From DASYTH01 sp035762905 (GTDB taxonomy: Bacteria > Actinomycetota > Actinomycetes > Mycobacteriales > Pseudonocardiaceae), in assembly GCF_035762905.1 (NCBI RefSeq), contig NZ_DASUCC010000070.1:124001-188000 (forward strand): a DNA stretch of 64,000 nucleotides, read 5' to 3'. The notes under the pieces are model-generated. The model saw nothing but the letters and a program-made list of their open reading frames with translations, was not told the DNA's origin and searched no databases. Each line of letters begins with the position of its first letter. Within the stretch, counting starts at the first letter, position 1. Both the position numbers and the translations under genes were made by a program. Shown piece after piece: positions 33,401-41,310 of the stretch.

Positions 33401-34290
33401 GTCCCGGCCATCGCGTCCGCGAGCGCGTCCACCTGCGCGCTCATCCAGTCAACGTAGCCGGTGACGCCCTCGGGCAGCGTCTCGGTCACGGCGACGACGG
33501 GCACGCCGCCGGCCCGGGCCGACTCGATCAGGCCGTTGGTCACCGGCGTCTCGGCCTGGACGTTGTTGACCAGGGCGGAAACCCGCTTGCCGGTGATCAG
33601 CGCGGTGACCTCGGCGACCGCGGCCGCCGGCGGGTCGGTCTCCTCCTCGACGGCCTCGCTGAACTCGGCCGGGGTGACGTCGGTCAGCCCGGCGGTCTCG
33701 ATCAGGTAGGCGGCCACCGGCTCGGTGGCGGCGACCGTGCCGCCCGGCTTCGCCGCGCCGATCGCGGTGGTCCTGGTGGTCAGCTCGTCCAGGCGGGTGC
33801 CGAAGGATTTCACGTTGCCGGCGAACAGGTCCGCGTCGTCCGGGGCGATCTCGGCGAGGTCGGCGGCGACCGCGTCGGCGACCTTGCGCACGGTCGCCAG
33901 GTCGTACCAGACGTGCTCGTTGGCGCCGTCGGGCTTGCCGGAAACGGCGAACGCCTCGATCGCGTGGCTGTCCGGGCCCATCCGCTCGGTCAGCGGGGTG
34001 ATGAAGTCGTCGTAGCCGCCGCCGTTGTAGACCACCAGCCGGGCCCGGGCCACCGCGGCGGCGTCGGCCGGGGGGACCTCGAAGGAGTGCGGGTCGGCGG
34101 ACGGATCGTCGATCACCGAGCGGACGCTGACCTTGTCGCCGCCCACGGCCCGCACGACGCTGCCCCACACGTTGGTGGAGGCGACCACGGCGATGGTGCC
34201 GGGAGGGTCCGCCTGCGGTTCGTCCGACGTGCCGCAGCCGGTGACGGCCACGGCGACGGCGGTCACCAGCCAGGCTGGGCGAAGCCCCAT
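33397..34290 (-). CDS. znuA: Zinc-binding lipoprotein of the ABC importer
   Basis: 297 residues. Lipobox VTGC follows a short signal, so it is anchored outside. This is a cluster A-I metal-binding protein: metal histidines are in DPHSFEVPP and NEHVWYDL, with an acidic residue in the C-terminal lobe. The His/Asp-rich loop of many ZnuA proteins is absent. It is the first gene of the znuACB operon and is preceded by a Zur-like box, so it is expected to be induced by zinc starvation. Confidence 0.93.
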   Translation of the reverse strand: MGLRPAWLVTAVAVAVTGCGTSDEPQADPPGTIAVVASTNVWGSVVRAVGGDKVSVRSVIDDPSADPHSFEVPPADAAAVARARLVVYNGGGYDDFITPLTERMGPDSHAIEAFAVSGKPDGANEHVWYDLATVRKVADAVAADLAEIAPDDADLFAGNVKSFGTRLDELTTRTTAIGAAKPGGTVAATEPVAAYLIETAGLTDVTPAEFSEAVEEETDPPAAAVAEVTALITGKRVSALVNNVQAETPVTNGLIESARAGGVPVVAVTETLPEGVTGYVDWMSAQVDALADAMAGT

Positions 34291-34311
34291 CCGTACTCCC
34301 CGGGGTTGAAA

Positions 34312-34326
34312 TGGAAACCGTTATCG
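34312..34326. promoter_or_regulatory. Zur box upstream of znuA
   Basis: TGGAAACCGTTATCG agrees at 10 of 15 positions with the actinobacterial Zur consensus TGAAAATCATTTTCA and is itself near-palindromic (GGAAAC-CG-TTATC). It lies 22 bases upstream of the znuA ATG, where a repressor would block transcription. Confidence 0.6.
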
Positions 34327-34430
34327 GATTCAGTTTAGGCGACCGGACCGGCTGCTGTCACACCCGGCGGGCCGGGAACCGGGCCGAGCGACGTTGCCCG
34401 GGTGGGCTTCTGGAATTGGTTCTGGAACGT

Positions 34431-34436
34431 TACGGT
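34431..34436 (+). promoter_or_regulatory. Leaderless -10 box of the lacI-type gene
   Basis: TACGGT, then 6 bases, then ATG 34443. It overlaps AACGTT (34426-34431), a CpG-centred core of the type bound by LacI regulators. TTCTGGAA is repeated at 34408 and 34420, so autoregulation is plausible. Confidence 0.45.
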
Positions 34437-34442
34437 CAGGCA

Positions 34443-35543
34443 ATGGCGCGCTCAATGCACATGCGGAGACCGGCGACACTGGCGTCGCTGGCCGCCGAGC
34501 TCGGGGTGTCCAGGACCACGGTGTCGAACGCCTACAACCGGCCCGACCAGCTCTCCCCCGAACTGCGCCGCCGGGTACTGGAGACCGCCCGGCGGCTGGG
34601 CTACCCGGGCCCGGATCCCGTCGCGCGCTCGCTGCGCACCCGCAAGGCCGGCGCGGTCGGCCTGCTGCTCACCGAGAACCTCTCCTACGCCTTCCGCGAC
34701 CCGGCCGCGCTCGGCTTCCTGGAAGGGCTGTCGATGGCCTGCGAGGGCGCCGGCCAGGGCCTGCACCTGGTGCCGGTGAACCCCGAGCGGGAGGACGTGG
34801 CCGCCGTGCACCGGGCCGGCGTGGACGGGTTCGTCGTGTACTCGGTACCCGACGACGACCCGCACCTGGCCGCCGTGCTGTCCCGCCCGGTGCCGACCGT
34901 GGTGTGCGACCAGCCGCGGGTGGAGGGCGTGGACCGGGTCGGCATCGACGACCGGGCCGCCATGCAGCAGCTCGCCGAGCGGTTGATCGCACTGGGACAC
35001 CGCCGGGTCGGGGTGCTGTGCATGCGCCTGGCCCGCGACCGGCACGACGACTTCGCCGGAACCGAGCGGCAGCAGAACGCGCACTTCCACGTGCAGAAGG
35101 CCCGGCTGGCCGGGCTCGCCGACGCGTTCGCCTCGGTCGGCGTGAACTGGGCCGAGGTGCCGGTGGTCGAGCGGTTCGACCACAGCAGCACCTGCGGCGC
35201 GGCGGCCGCCGCCCAACTGCTCGACGCCGAACCGGACCTGACCGCCGTGATCTGCACCTCGGACATCCTCGCCCTCGGCGCGCTGACCGAGGCCCGGCGG
35301 CGTGGCCTGCGGGTGCCGCAGGACCTGACCGTGACCGGGTTCGACGGCATCGCCGAGGCCGAGCGGGTCGGCCTGACCACGGTCCGCCAGCCCGTGCTGG
35401 ACAAGGGCAAGGCGGCCGGCAAGCTGCTGCTCGGCGCGGTCGAGCACGGCCGGCCGCGACAGATCATCCTGCCCACCGAGGTGATGGCCGGATCCACCGC
35501 CGCGCCGCCGCGCACCGCAGAAGAACGCTGGTTCGGCCCGTGA
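34443..35543 (+). CDS. LacI-family transcriptional regulator
   Basis: 366 residues. The N-terminal helix-turn-helix is TLASLAAELGVSRTTVSNAYNRPDQLSPELRRRVLETARRLGY; the hinge follows with DPVARSLRTRKAGAVGLLL. The rest is a periplasmic-binding-protein-like sugar-sensing domain (LIALGHRRVGVL, AVICTSDILALGAL, DLTVTGFDGIAEAE). It has no sugar operon beside it: upstream is divergent znuA, downstream only a tandem repeat and carbonic anhydrase. Its target therefore lies elsewhere or is itself. Leaderless ATG at 34443; an earlier in-frame ATG lies inside the znuA promoter. Confidence 0.93.
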   Translation: MARSMHMRRPATLASLAAELGVSRTTVSNAYNRPDQLSPELRRRVLETARRLGYPGPDPVARSLRTRKAGAVGLLLTENLSYAFRDPAALGFLEGLSMACEGAGQGLHLVPVNPEREDVAAVHRAGVDGFVVYSVPDDDPHLAAVLSRPVPTVVCDQPRVEGVDRVGIDDRAAMQQLAERLIALGHRRVGVLCMRLARDRHDDFAGTERQQNAHFHVQKARLAGLADAFASVGVNWAEVPVVERFDHSSTCGAAAAAQLLDAEPDLTAVICTSDILALGALTEARRRGLRVPQDLTVTGFDGIAEAERVGLTTVRQPVLDKGKAAGKLLLGAVEHGRPRQIILPTEVMAGSTAAPPRTAEERWFGP

Positions 35544-35797
35544 GCGGGAGGCTCGGCCGCGGTGCCGGCTGGACTGAGGAGCAGCGCAGCCGCGAGGAAC
35601 GAGCGGCGAGCAGCGCACGAGGGAAGCCGGCGCCAGCAGCGGTCGCGCGGGAGCGAACCATCAACACCGTGAGCGGGAGCGCGACCGCGGTGCCGGCTGG
35701 ACCGGAGGAGCAGCGCAGCCGCGAGGAACGAGCGGCGAGCAGCGCACGCAGGGAAGCCGGCACCAGAGCGGTCGCGCGGGAGCGAACCGTCAACACC
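35540..35797 (+). repeat. 129-bp tandem direct repeat, two copies
   Basis: Copies at 35540-35668 and 35669-35797 are both exactly 129 bases and roughly 90% identical. They share GTGAGCGGGAG at the left, the central CGCAGCCGCGAGGAACGAGC and GCGAGCAGCGCACG, and end in GAACC-TCAACACC. The first copy starts at the stop codon of the lacI-type gene. One frame stays open through both copies (EEQRSREERAASSAR repeated), but start, ribosome site and codon pattern do not support a protein. Confidence 0.9.
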
Positions 35798-35889
35798 GTG
35801 ACGTTCATCAAATGACCAGCCTGAATCGAGCGCGGCGTGGCCGCGGGAAGGCATATTTGGCGGCGGGTGGACCGACCGCTGGAGGTGCC

Positions 35890-36381
35890 ATGACCGCGAT
35901 CGACGAGCTGCTGAAGCGGCACACCAGGGCGGCCGACCGAGGCGCCCCGCAGGTGCCGACGCCGGTGCCCGCCCTGGGGCTGGCGGTGCTGACCTGCATG
36001 GACGCCCGGATCAAGGTGTTCGACGTGTTCGGCCTGCGGCACGGCGAGGCGCACATCCTGCGCAACGCCGGCGGCATCGCCACCGACGACGCGATCCGGT
36101 CGCTGGCGGTCAGCCAGCGCAAGCTGGGCACCCGCGAGGTCATCGTGATGCAGCACACCTCGTGCGGCCTGTCGATGATCACCGAGGACGAGTTCAAGGA
36201 CGAGCTGGAACGGGACACCGGCCTGCGCCCGCCGTGGTCGATCGAGGCGTTCCGCGAGGTCAAGGACAGCGTGCGGCAGTCGGTGCTGCGGGTGCGCCGC
36301 AGTCCGTTCCTGCCGCACCGCGACCTGGTCCGCGGGTTCGTCTACGACGTGGGCACCGGCGGGCTGACCGAGGTGCTCTGA
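35890..36381 (+). CDS. Beta-class carbonic anhydrase
   Basis: 163 residues. It interconverts CO2 and bicarbonate. The zinc ligands and catalytic dyad are visible: C-x-D-x-R in TCMDARIKVFD, and H-x-x-C in MQHTSCGLSM. RNAGGIATDDAIRSL is the conserved dimer loop. This is the short beta class found near mutY in mycobacteria (M. tuberculosis canB). ATG 35890 has a strong GGAGGT; the longer frame upstream lies in the repeat-flanking region. Its last 40 bases overlap the end of the convergent SnoaL-like gene. Confidence 0.92.
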   Translation: MTAIDELLKRHTRAADRGAPQVPTPVPALGLAVLTCMDARIKVFDVFGLRHGEAHILRNAGGIATDDAIRSLAVSQRKLGTREVIVMQHTSCGLSMITEDEFKDELERDTGLRPPWSIEAFREVKDSVRQSVLRVRRSPFLPHRDLVRGFVYDVGTGGLTEVL

Positions 36382-37139
36382 GCCACCGCCGCGAGGATGT
36401 CGAACCAGGTGTCCTTGGCGCTGATCAGGCCGTCCGCGTCCAGGCTGACCAGGTCGATCCCGGTGAACGTGAGCGTCCGACCGGTCGGCTCGATGGTCAC
36501 CGGACCGAGCCGTAGCGGCCGGGCCAGCTCGCCGCGCACGGTGCTCTCCCACACGTAGTAGTCCGCGCCGCACCGGATCCGGTTCAGCTCGAAGGACAGC
36601 TCCCGCCAGTTGCCGAGCGCGGCGGTGAAGGCCCCGTGCATGGCCGCCCGGCCGGTGATCTCCGGCCCGCCGCCGATGTGCAGCCGGTACGAGCCGTTCG
36701 GCGCGTGCCGGGCGACGATCGCCTCGACGTCTCCGGCGTTCCAGGCGGCGTCGTACTCCCGCGCCAGCCGCTCGACCGGCAGCGGCGGCGGGGTCATCGC
36801 GGCGATCATCGGTGCCGGGTCGAAGTAGGCGAACCCCTCGGTGGCCCGCCCGTCCCGCAGGGTGAACCGGTCCGCGCCGCGGATCTCCACGCCGCCGCCG
36901 GTCATCACCCATTCGATCAGCACGCCGTCGGCCGTCTCGCCCCAGCCGGTCGGGGTGAGGGTGTGGTCGGGCATGGCGCGCAGCAGGTTCGCCATGTACC
37001 CGGGCAACGCGGAGCGCGGCACCGTGCCGAGCGGGTTGCGCAGCTCGCACCCCTCGTGCAGCAGCTCCGGCCATCCCGCGCCGTCGTGCTCAGCCCAGAT
37101 GCGGGTCCAGTGCTCGACGAACTCCTTGGCCTCAGCCAT
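36342..37139 (-). CDS. Tandem SnoaL/NTF2-like protein
   Basis: 265 residues made of two SnoaL-like (NTF2-fold) domains. The first, ~1-125 (EFVEHWTRIWAEHDGAGWPELLHEGCELRNPLG), and the second, ~127-255 (REYDAAWNAGDVEAIVARHAPNGSYRLH), both show the D-x-V-x-A-I-V-A-x-H-type pattern and conserved Trp/Asp cavity residues. Such domains act as polyketide cyclases, isomerases or ligand-binding proteins; no substrate is evident. ATG 37139 follows GGAGGAGAG. It is divergent from an HxlR regulator with which it shares operator repeats, so it is probably the regulator's target. Confidence 0.75.
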   Translation of the reverse strand: MAEAKEFVEHWTRIWAEHDGAGWPELLHEGCELRNPLGTVPRSALPGYMANLLRAMPDHTLTPTGWGETADGVLIEWVMTGGGVEIRGADRFTLRDGRATEGFAYFDPAPMIAAMTPPPLPVERLAREYDAAWNAGDVEAIVARHAPNGSYRLHIGGGPEITGRAAMHGAFTAALGNWRELSFELNRIRCGADYYVWESTVRGELARPLRLGPVTIEPTGRTLTFTGIDLVSLDADGLISAKDTWFDILAAVAQSTSVSPPVPTS

Positions 37140-37152
37140 CTCTCCTCCTCAG

Positions 37153-37202
37153 TGAACTTCAAAAATAAGAAGTGTTCACACACTAATCATGAACTTCAAA
37201 AA
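37153..37202. promoter_or_regulatory. Operator repeats between SnoaL-like gene and HxlR regulator
   Basis: TGAACTTCAAAAA occurs at 37153-37165 and again at 37190-37202. Between them GTTCA (37174-37178) is the inverted half-site, giving a palindrome GTGAACTTC-n8-GAAGTGTTCAC. The region is strikingly A/T-rich in this genome. Three half-sites spaced 21 and 16 bases apart fit a dimeric HxlR repressor controlling both genes. Confidence 0.65.
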
Positions 37203-37219
37203 GCGGAAGGGCCAGGCGC

Positions 37220-37225
37220 TAAAAT
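37220..37225 (+). promoter_or_regulatory. Leaderless -10 box of the HxlR-type gene
   Basis: TAAAAT, then 7 bases, then GTG 37233; the upstream repeat at 37190-37202 would lie over its -35 region. Confidence 0.6.
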
Positions 37226-37232
37226 CGGCAGC

Positions 37233-37886
37233 GTGACCCGCCGCGGCTACCACCAGTACTGCGCCACCGCGCGCACCCTCGACCTGGTCGGCGAGCGCTG
37301 GACCCTGCTCATCGTCCGGGAGCTGCTGACCGGTCCGAAGCGGTTCAAGGACCTCGGCGACAGCCTGGCCGGGATCGGCACCGGCCTACTCGCCGAGCGG
37401 CTCAAACACCTTGAGGCGGCAGGAATCCTGCGGCGTGCCATGCTGCCGCCGCCGGCCGCGACCCCGGTCTACGAGCTGACCCCGGCCGGTCAGGATCTTG
37501 AGCCCGCGGTGCTGGCACTGGCCCGCTGGGGGCTGCGGCACGCTATGGGACCGCGCGCCGAGCGGGACGGCTTCCGGCCGGGCTGGGCGGTGCTCGGCAT
37601 GCAGGCCGCGTTCGATCCGGTGGCCGCGGAGGGAGTCGTTGCCGTGTACGAGTTCCGGGTCGGCGACGCGGTGTTCCATGCCCGGGTGGACGGCGGCCGG
37701 GTGTCCAGCAGGATGGGCCCGGCCGACCGGCCGGACGCGGTGATCGAGGCGGACGAGGAGACTTTCGCCGACCTGGCGCACGGCCGGCAGCGGCTGCGCG
37801 AGGCGGTCCGGGCCGGCCGGGCCCGCGCCACCGGGGACCGCGCCGCGCTGACCCGGCTGCGATCGCTGTTCCCGCCGCCGGTCTGA
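37233..37886 (+). CDS. HxlR-family regulator with C-terminal SCP2-like domain
   Basis: 217 residues. Residues 1-~105 form an HxlR winged helix: YCATARTLDLVGERWTLLIVRELLTGPKRFKDLGDSLAGIGTGLLAERLKHLEAAGIL, with a cysteine near the start. Residues ~120-217 resemble a sterol-carrier-like/SCP2 fold (VYEFRVGDAVFHARVDGGRVSSRMGPADRPDAVIEADEETFADLAHGRQRL), which may bind a lipid-like effector. This two-domain form is a common HxlR variant in actinobacteria. It is divergent from the SnoaL-like gene and ends 15 bases before mutY. Confidence 0.85.
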   Translation: MTRRGYHQYCATARTLDLVGERWTLLIVRELLTGPKRFKDLGDSLAGIGTGLLAERLKHLEAAGILRRAMLPPPAATPVYELTPAGQDLEPAVLALARWGLRHAMGPRAERDGFRPGWAVLGMQAAFDPVAAEGVVAVYEFRVGDAVFHARVDGGRVSSRMGPADRPDAVIEADEETFADLAHGRQRLREAVRAGRARATGDRAALTRLRSLFPPPV

Positions 37887-37901
37887 GACAATTCCCCGGC
37901 G

Positions 37902-38789
37902 ATGAACCTGCCCACCGACACCCTGGTCGACTGGTACGCCGCGCACGCCCGCGATCTGCCGTGGCGGGCGCCCGGAACGACCGCGTGGGGGGTGCTGGTC
38001 AGCGAGATCATGCTGCAGCAGACGCCGGTGGCCCGGGTGGAACCGGCCTGGCTGGACTGGCTGGCGCGCTGGCCGCGGCCGTCCGACCTGGCCGCCGCCT
38101 CGCCGGCGGATGTGTTGCGCGCCTGGGGAAAGCTCGGCTACCCGCGCCGGGCACTGCGGCTGCGCGAGGCCGCGGCCGTGATCGCCGAGCGGCACGGCGA
38201 CGTCGTTCCGTCCGATGTGGACACGCTGCTGGCGCTGCCCGGCATCGGGGCCTACACCGCCCGGGCGGTGGCGGCGTTCGGCTACGGCCGGCGCTGCCCG
38301 GTGGTGGACACCAACGTCCGGCGGGTAGTGGCCCGCGCGGTGCACGGCGCCGGGGACGCCGGGCCGGCGTCGACCACGCGAGATCTGGCCGATGTGGACG
38401 CCCTGCTGCCGGCCGACGAGCCGGCCGCGGCGCGGCTGTCCATCGCGCTGATGGAACTGGGCGCGCTGGTGTGCACCGCGCGCACGCCGCGCTGCGCGGT
38501 CTGCCCGGTGCGGGCGGACTGCGCCTGGCAGCGGGCCGGGCGACCGACATACACCGGGCCGGTCAAGGCGGTGCAGCGCTACGCCGGCACGGACCGGCAG
38601 GTGCGCGGGCGGCTGCTGGACGTGCTGCGGGACACGCCGGAGCCGGTGGTCCGGGCGCGGCTGGACGCCGCCTGGCCGGACGCCGCCCAGCGCGACCGCT
38701 GCCTGGACTCGCTGCTGGTGGACGGCCTGGTGGAGCAGACCCCGGACGGCCGGTTCGCGTTACCCGGCGATCGAAACTCGGCAACATGA
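37902..38789 (+). CDS. mutY: A/G-specific adenine DNA glycosylase
   Basis: 295 residues, like the mycobacterial enzyme. It removes adenine mispaired with 8-oxoguanine. Helix-hairpin-helix LPGIGAYTARAV is present, with catalytic Glu in VSEIMLQQTPV and Asp in VVDTNVRR. The [4Fe-4S] cysteines have the canonical spacing C191-x6-C198-x2-C201-x5-C207. The C-terminal part is shorter than the NUDIX-like domain of E. coli MutY. Context with carbonic anhydrase and the PGRP amidase matches M. tuberculosis. Confidence 0.95.
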   Translation: MNLPTDTLVDWYAAHARDLPWRAPGTTAWGVLVSEIMLQQTPVARVEPAWLDWLARWPRPSDLAAASPADVLRAWGKLGYPRRALRLREAAAVIAERHGDVVPSDVDTLLALPGIGAYTARAVAAFGYGRRCPVVDTNVRRVVARAVHGAGDAGPASTTRDLADVDALLPADEPAAARLSIALMELGALVCTARTPRCAVCPVRADCAWQRAGRPTYTGPVKAVQRYAGTDRQVRGRLLDVLRDTPEPVVRARLDAAWPDAAQRDRCLDSLLVDGLVEQTPDGRFALPGDRNSAT

Positions 38790-38812
38790 TCCCCACTTAG
38801 TAGGGGAATAAC

Positions 38813-38842
38813 TTGTCAATCTGGTGTTGAGGTGGCTACTGT
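38813..38842 (+). promoter_or_regulatory. Promoter of the Tat amidase gene
   Basis: TTGTCA (38813-38818), 18-base spacer, TACTGT (38837-38842): a good housekeeping-type match about 40 bases before the ATG. Confidence 0.6.
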
Positions 38843-38881
38843 CGGCGACGACACTGGGCCCCCTGCACCCGGGAGATCACG

Positions 38882-39913
38882 ATGTCCATCAACCGCCGTG
38901 CCCTGCTCCGCACCGGCCTGACCGTGGGCGCACTCGGCGCCACCGCCGGTCTCGCCCGACCCGCCCTGGCCGCCCCGGCCGTGGGCGAACCGCAGATCTA
39001 CGACACCAGGAACTGGGGCGCGCGCCCGCCCAACGGCACCATCCAGGTGCTCAACCAGCGCCCGACGTTCATCGTCGTGCACCACACCGCCGGTGCCAAC
39101 AGCACCGACCTCTCCCTCGAGCACGCCTTCGCCATCTCCCGCGGCATCCAGAACTTCCACATGGACAGCCGCGGCTGGATCGACTCTGGCCAGCAGCTGA
39201 CCAACAGCCGGGGCGGGTTCGTCACCGAGGGCCGGCACCGCAGCCTCGAGGTGCTCACCGCCCGCAACCGGCACGTGATGGGCGCGCACGTGGCGAACAA
39301 CAACAGCACCTGCATCGGCATCGAGAACGAGGGCCTCTACATGGAGGTCAACGTCACCACCCGGCTGTGGGCCTCGCTCGTCCATCTGGTCGCCTACATC
39401 GCCCAGCAGTACGCGATCCCCACCTCACGGATCATGGGACACCGCGACTTCAACGCCACCCTGTGCCCCGGCGACGTGCTCTACCGGCGGCTGCCGGAGC
39501 TGCGCACCGCGGTCGGCCGGCTGCTCGGCGCGCCGGTGTCCGATCCGGACACCTGGCCGCTGCTGCGTCCCGGCGACACCGGAGCCAAGGTGCTCGCCGC
39601 ACAACACCTGTTGCGGGCAAGGGGAATCACCGAGGTACCGCTGGACGGTGTCTACGGGCCGGCCATGTTCGCCGCCGTGCAGCGGTTCGGCGTGCGGGAC
39701 GCGATCCCGTACGAGCCGTGCTACGGCTGCCGGCACGACGACGAAAGCGGCCTGCTCGGTGCCTCCGGCTGGCCGCTGCTGGTCCGCCCGGTACAGGTGG
39801 ACGAGCCGGACGACGTCGGCAAGGCCGCGCGCATCCTGCTGGACGCCGCCGGCCGGCGGGCCGGCACCGACACCCTCATCGACACCCCCACCTGGCGGTC
39901 GTTGCTGCGCTGA
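38882..39913 (+). CDS. Tat-exported N-acetylmuramoyl-L-alanine amidase (PGRP-type) with peptidoglycan-binding domain
   Basis: 343 residues. The signal is of the Tat type (INRRALLRTGLTVGAL) ending PALAA. Residues ~45-210 are an amidase_2/PGRP zinc amidase with ligands in FIVVHHTAG and IMGHRDFN...CPG and a tyrosine/histidine-rich pocket. Residues ~220-280 carry a peptidoglycan-binding repeat (RPGDTGAKVLAAQHLLRARGI, LDGVYGPAMFAAVQRFG). It cuts the stem peptide from glycan strands outside the cell. ATG 38882 has GGGAGATCACG. The equivalent gene near mutY/mhuD in M. tuberculosis is Rv3594. Confidence 0.9.
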   Translation: MSINRRALLRTGLTVGALGATAGLARPALAAPAVGEPQIYDTRNWGARPPNGTIQVLNQRPTFIVVHHTAGANSTDLSLEHAFAISRGIQNFHMDSRGWIDSGQQLTNSRGGFVTEGRHRSLEVLTARNRHVMGAHVANNNSTCIGIENEGLYMEVNVTTRLWASLVHLVAYIAQQYAIPTSRIMGHRDFNATLCPGDVLYRRLPELRTAVGRLLGAPVSDPDTWPLLRPGDTGAKVLAAQHLLRARGITEVPLDGVYGPAMFAAVQRFGVRDAIPYEPCYGCRHDDESGLLGASGWPLLVRPVQVDEPDDVGKAARILLDAAGRRAGTDTLIDTPTWRSLLR

Positions 39914-39934
39914 GCGCATGACACGCTGCGCGGC

Positions 39935-40462
39935 ATGGCGCAGGCGCTGGAGTTCCGGTTCGACGACGAGGCCGACCGTGCGGTGCGGGAGCTGTGGCAC
40001 CGGCTGGACCGGGCCGGGGTGGACAGCCTGGCCACCCGCACGCACGGCCGGCACCGCCCGCACGTCACCTTCGCGCTGGCCGGTGGGATCCCGCCGGCCA
40101 CCCGCGAGGCGTTACGCACCGACCTCGCCCGGCTGGCCATCCCCCGCCTGTGGCTGTCCACCCTCGGCGCGTTCGCGTCGGTGGAGAACGTGCTGATGCT
40201 CGCCGCCGTGGTGGACACCGAACTGCTCGCCGTGCACTCCGCCGTGCACGACGTGCTGGCCGGCCGGGTCAAGGCGCCGTCGGCGTACTACCTGCCCGGC
40301 TCCTGGGTGCCGCACTGCACCCTGGCCCAGGGCATCCCGCCGGACCGCACCGCCGCCGGCTTCGCCGCGCTGAACCCGGTCGACCCGATCCGGGCCACCG
40401 TCGTCGAGGTCGCCGTCGTCGACACCCACACCGGCGCCGGAGAAATACTGCTCGCCCGTTAG
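39935..40462 (+). CDS. 2'-5' RNA ligase-like (2H phosphoesterase) protein
   Basis: 175 residues. The two signature motifs of 2H phosphoesterases are present: H43-V-T-F and H127-C-T-L, at opposite sides of the bilobal fold. LigT/ThpR-type members act on RNA 2',3'-cyclic phosphates or similar cyclic phosphodiesters. It lies 21 bases after the amidase gene. Its stop overlaps the stop of the convergent alpha/beta hydrolase by 4 bases. The in vivo substrate is unknown. Confidence 0.85.
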   Translation: MAQALEFRFDDEADRAVRELWHRLDRAGVDSLATRTHGRHRPHVTFALAGGIPPATREALRTDLARLAIPRLWLSTLGAFASVENVLMLAAVVDTELLAVHSAVHDVLAGRVKAPSAYYLPGSWVPHCTLAQGIPPDRTAAGFAALNPVDPIRATVVEVAVVDTHTGAGEILLAR

Positions 40463-41229
40463 CGGCCGAGGACGTCGGACAGGAACGCCTCGACCGCACC
40501 GCGATAGGCCTCCGGGCTGGTCGCGTGGATCACGTGGCCGGACCCGGGCACGATCAGGTGCCGGGCCGGACCGGCGGTGCGGGCGGCCAGGTCGGCCTGC
40601 TGCCCGGCCGGCATCGGGCTGTCCGCCGCCTCCAGCACCAGCACCGGGCAACGCACCGCCTCGACCAGCGCCCAGTACTCCCGCTCGCCCCACTCCGCGG
40701 CGATCCGGTACAGCTCGTCCAACTCGGCGATCAGGTGATAGCCGTCGGCGCGTTCCTCGACGCACTCGGTGAAGTAGTCCCCGAGCGGGGCGAAGTACTC
40801 GCGGACGTGCGCCAGCGCGGCGAACGGAACCGGCCAGGACTCGAAATACGCCCGCCAGTCGTCGACCGTCCGGCCGCGCTGGTCGGGTGCCATGTCCTCG
40901 ATCACCACGGCGCGTACCAGGTCGGGATGGGTGGCGGCGAGCGCCCAGGCGTGCAGGCCGCCCATCGAGTGGCCGATGACCACCGCGGGGGCCAGGCCGT
41001 ACCCGCGGATCAGCTCCGCCGCGTCGGCCACGAAGTCCTCGGTGCGCACCGCCTCGCCCCGGTGCGGGCTGCGGCCGTGCCCGCGCGCGTCCAGCCCGAT
41101 CACCCGGCCGTATCCGGTCAGCCAGCGGGACACCGGCCACCAGGTCGTCGCCCGGCCCATCAGCCCGTGCAGCAGCAGGATGCCCGGTCCGGTGCCGCCG
41201 AACTCGACCACTCCCGGGGTCGCCACCAC
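40459..41229 (-). CDS. Alpha/beta hydrolase
   Basis: 256 residues. The nucleophile elbow is GHSMGGLHAW, the acid is in LVLEAADSPMP, and the His in VPGSGHVIH. LLLHGLMGRATTWW holds the oxyanion HG motif. GLDARGHGRSPHRGE is typical of haloalkane-dehalogenase/esterase-like hydrolases, but no family-specific residue pins the substrate. GTG 41229 is preferred because GGAGGT stands 6 bases before it. It corresponds in position to M. tuberculosis Rv3591c, the hydrolase next to mhuD. Confidence 0.85.
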   Translation of the reverse strand: MVATPGVVEFGGTGPGILLLHGLMGRATTWWPVSRWLTGYGRVIGLDARGHGRSPHRGEAVRTEDFVADAAELIRGYGLAPAVVIGHSMGGLHAWALAATHPDLVRAVVIEDMAPDQRGRTVDDWRAYFESWPVPFAALAHVREYFAPLGDYFTECVEERADGYHLIAELDELYRIAAEWGEREYWALVEAVRCPVLVLEAADSPMPAGQQADLAARTAGPARHLIVPGSGHVIHATSPEAYRGAVEAFLSDVLGR

Positions 41230-41310
41230 GCGAAACCTCCAACCCAACTCGCGCAATACTCCAAACCGGTCATGATGTCGCACAAGACCACCGACTCGGG
41301 GAGCCCAACC

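Noticed and set aside
35575..35815. A repeat protein encoded by the 129-bp duplication
   Set aside because: No start codon with a ribosome site, and the frame continues from an out-of-frame part of the lacI-type gene.
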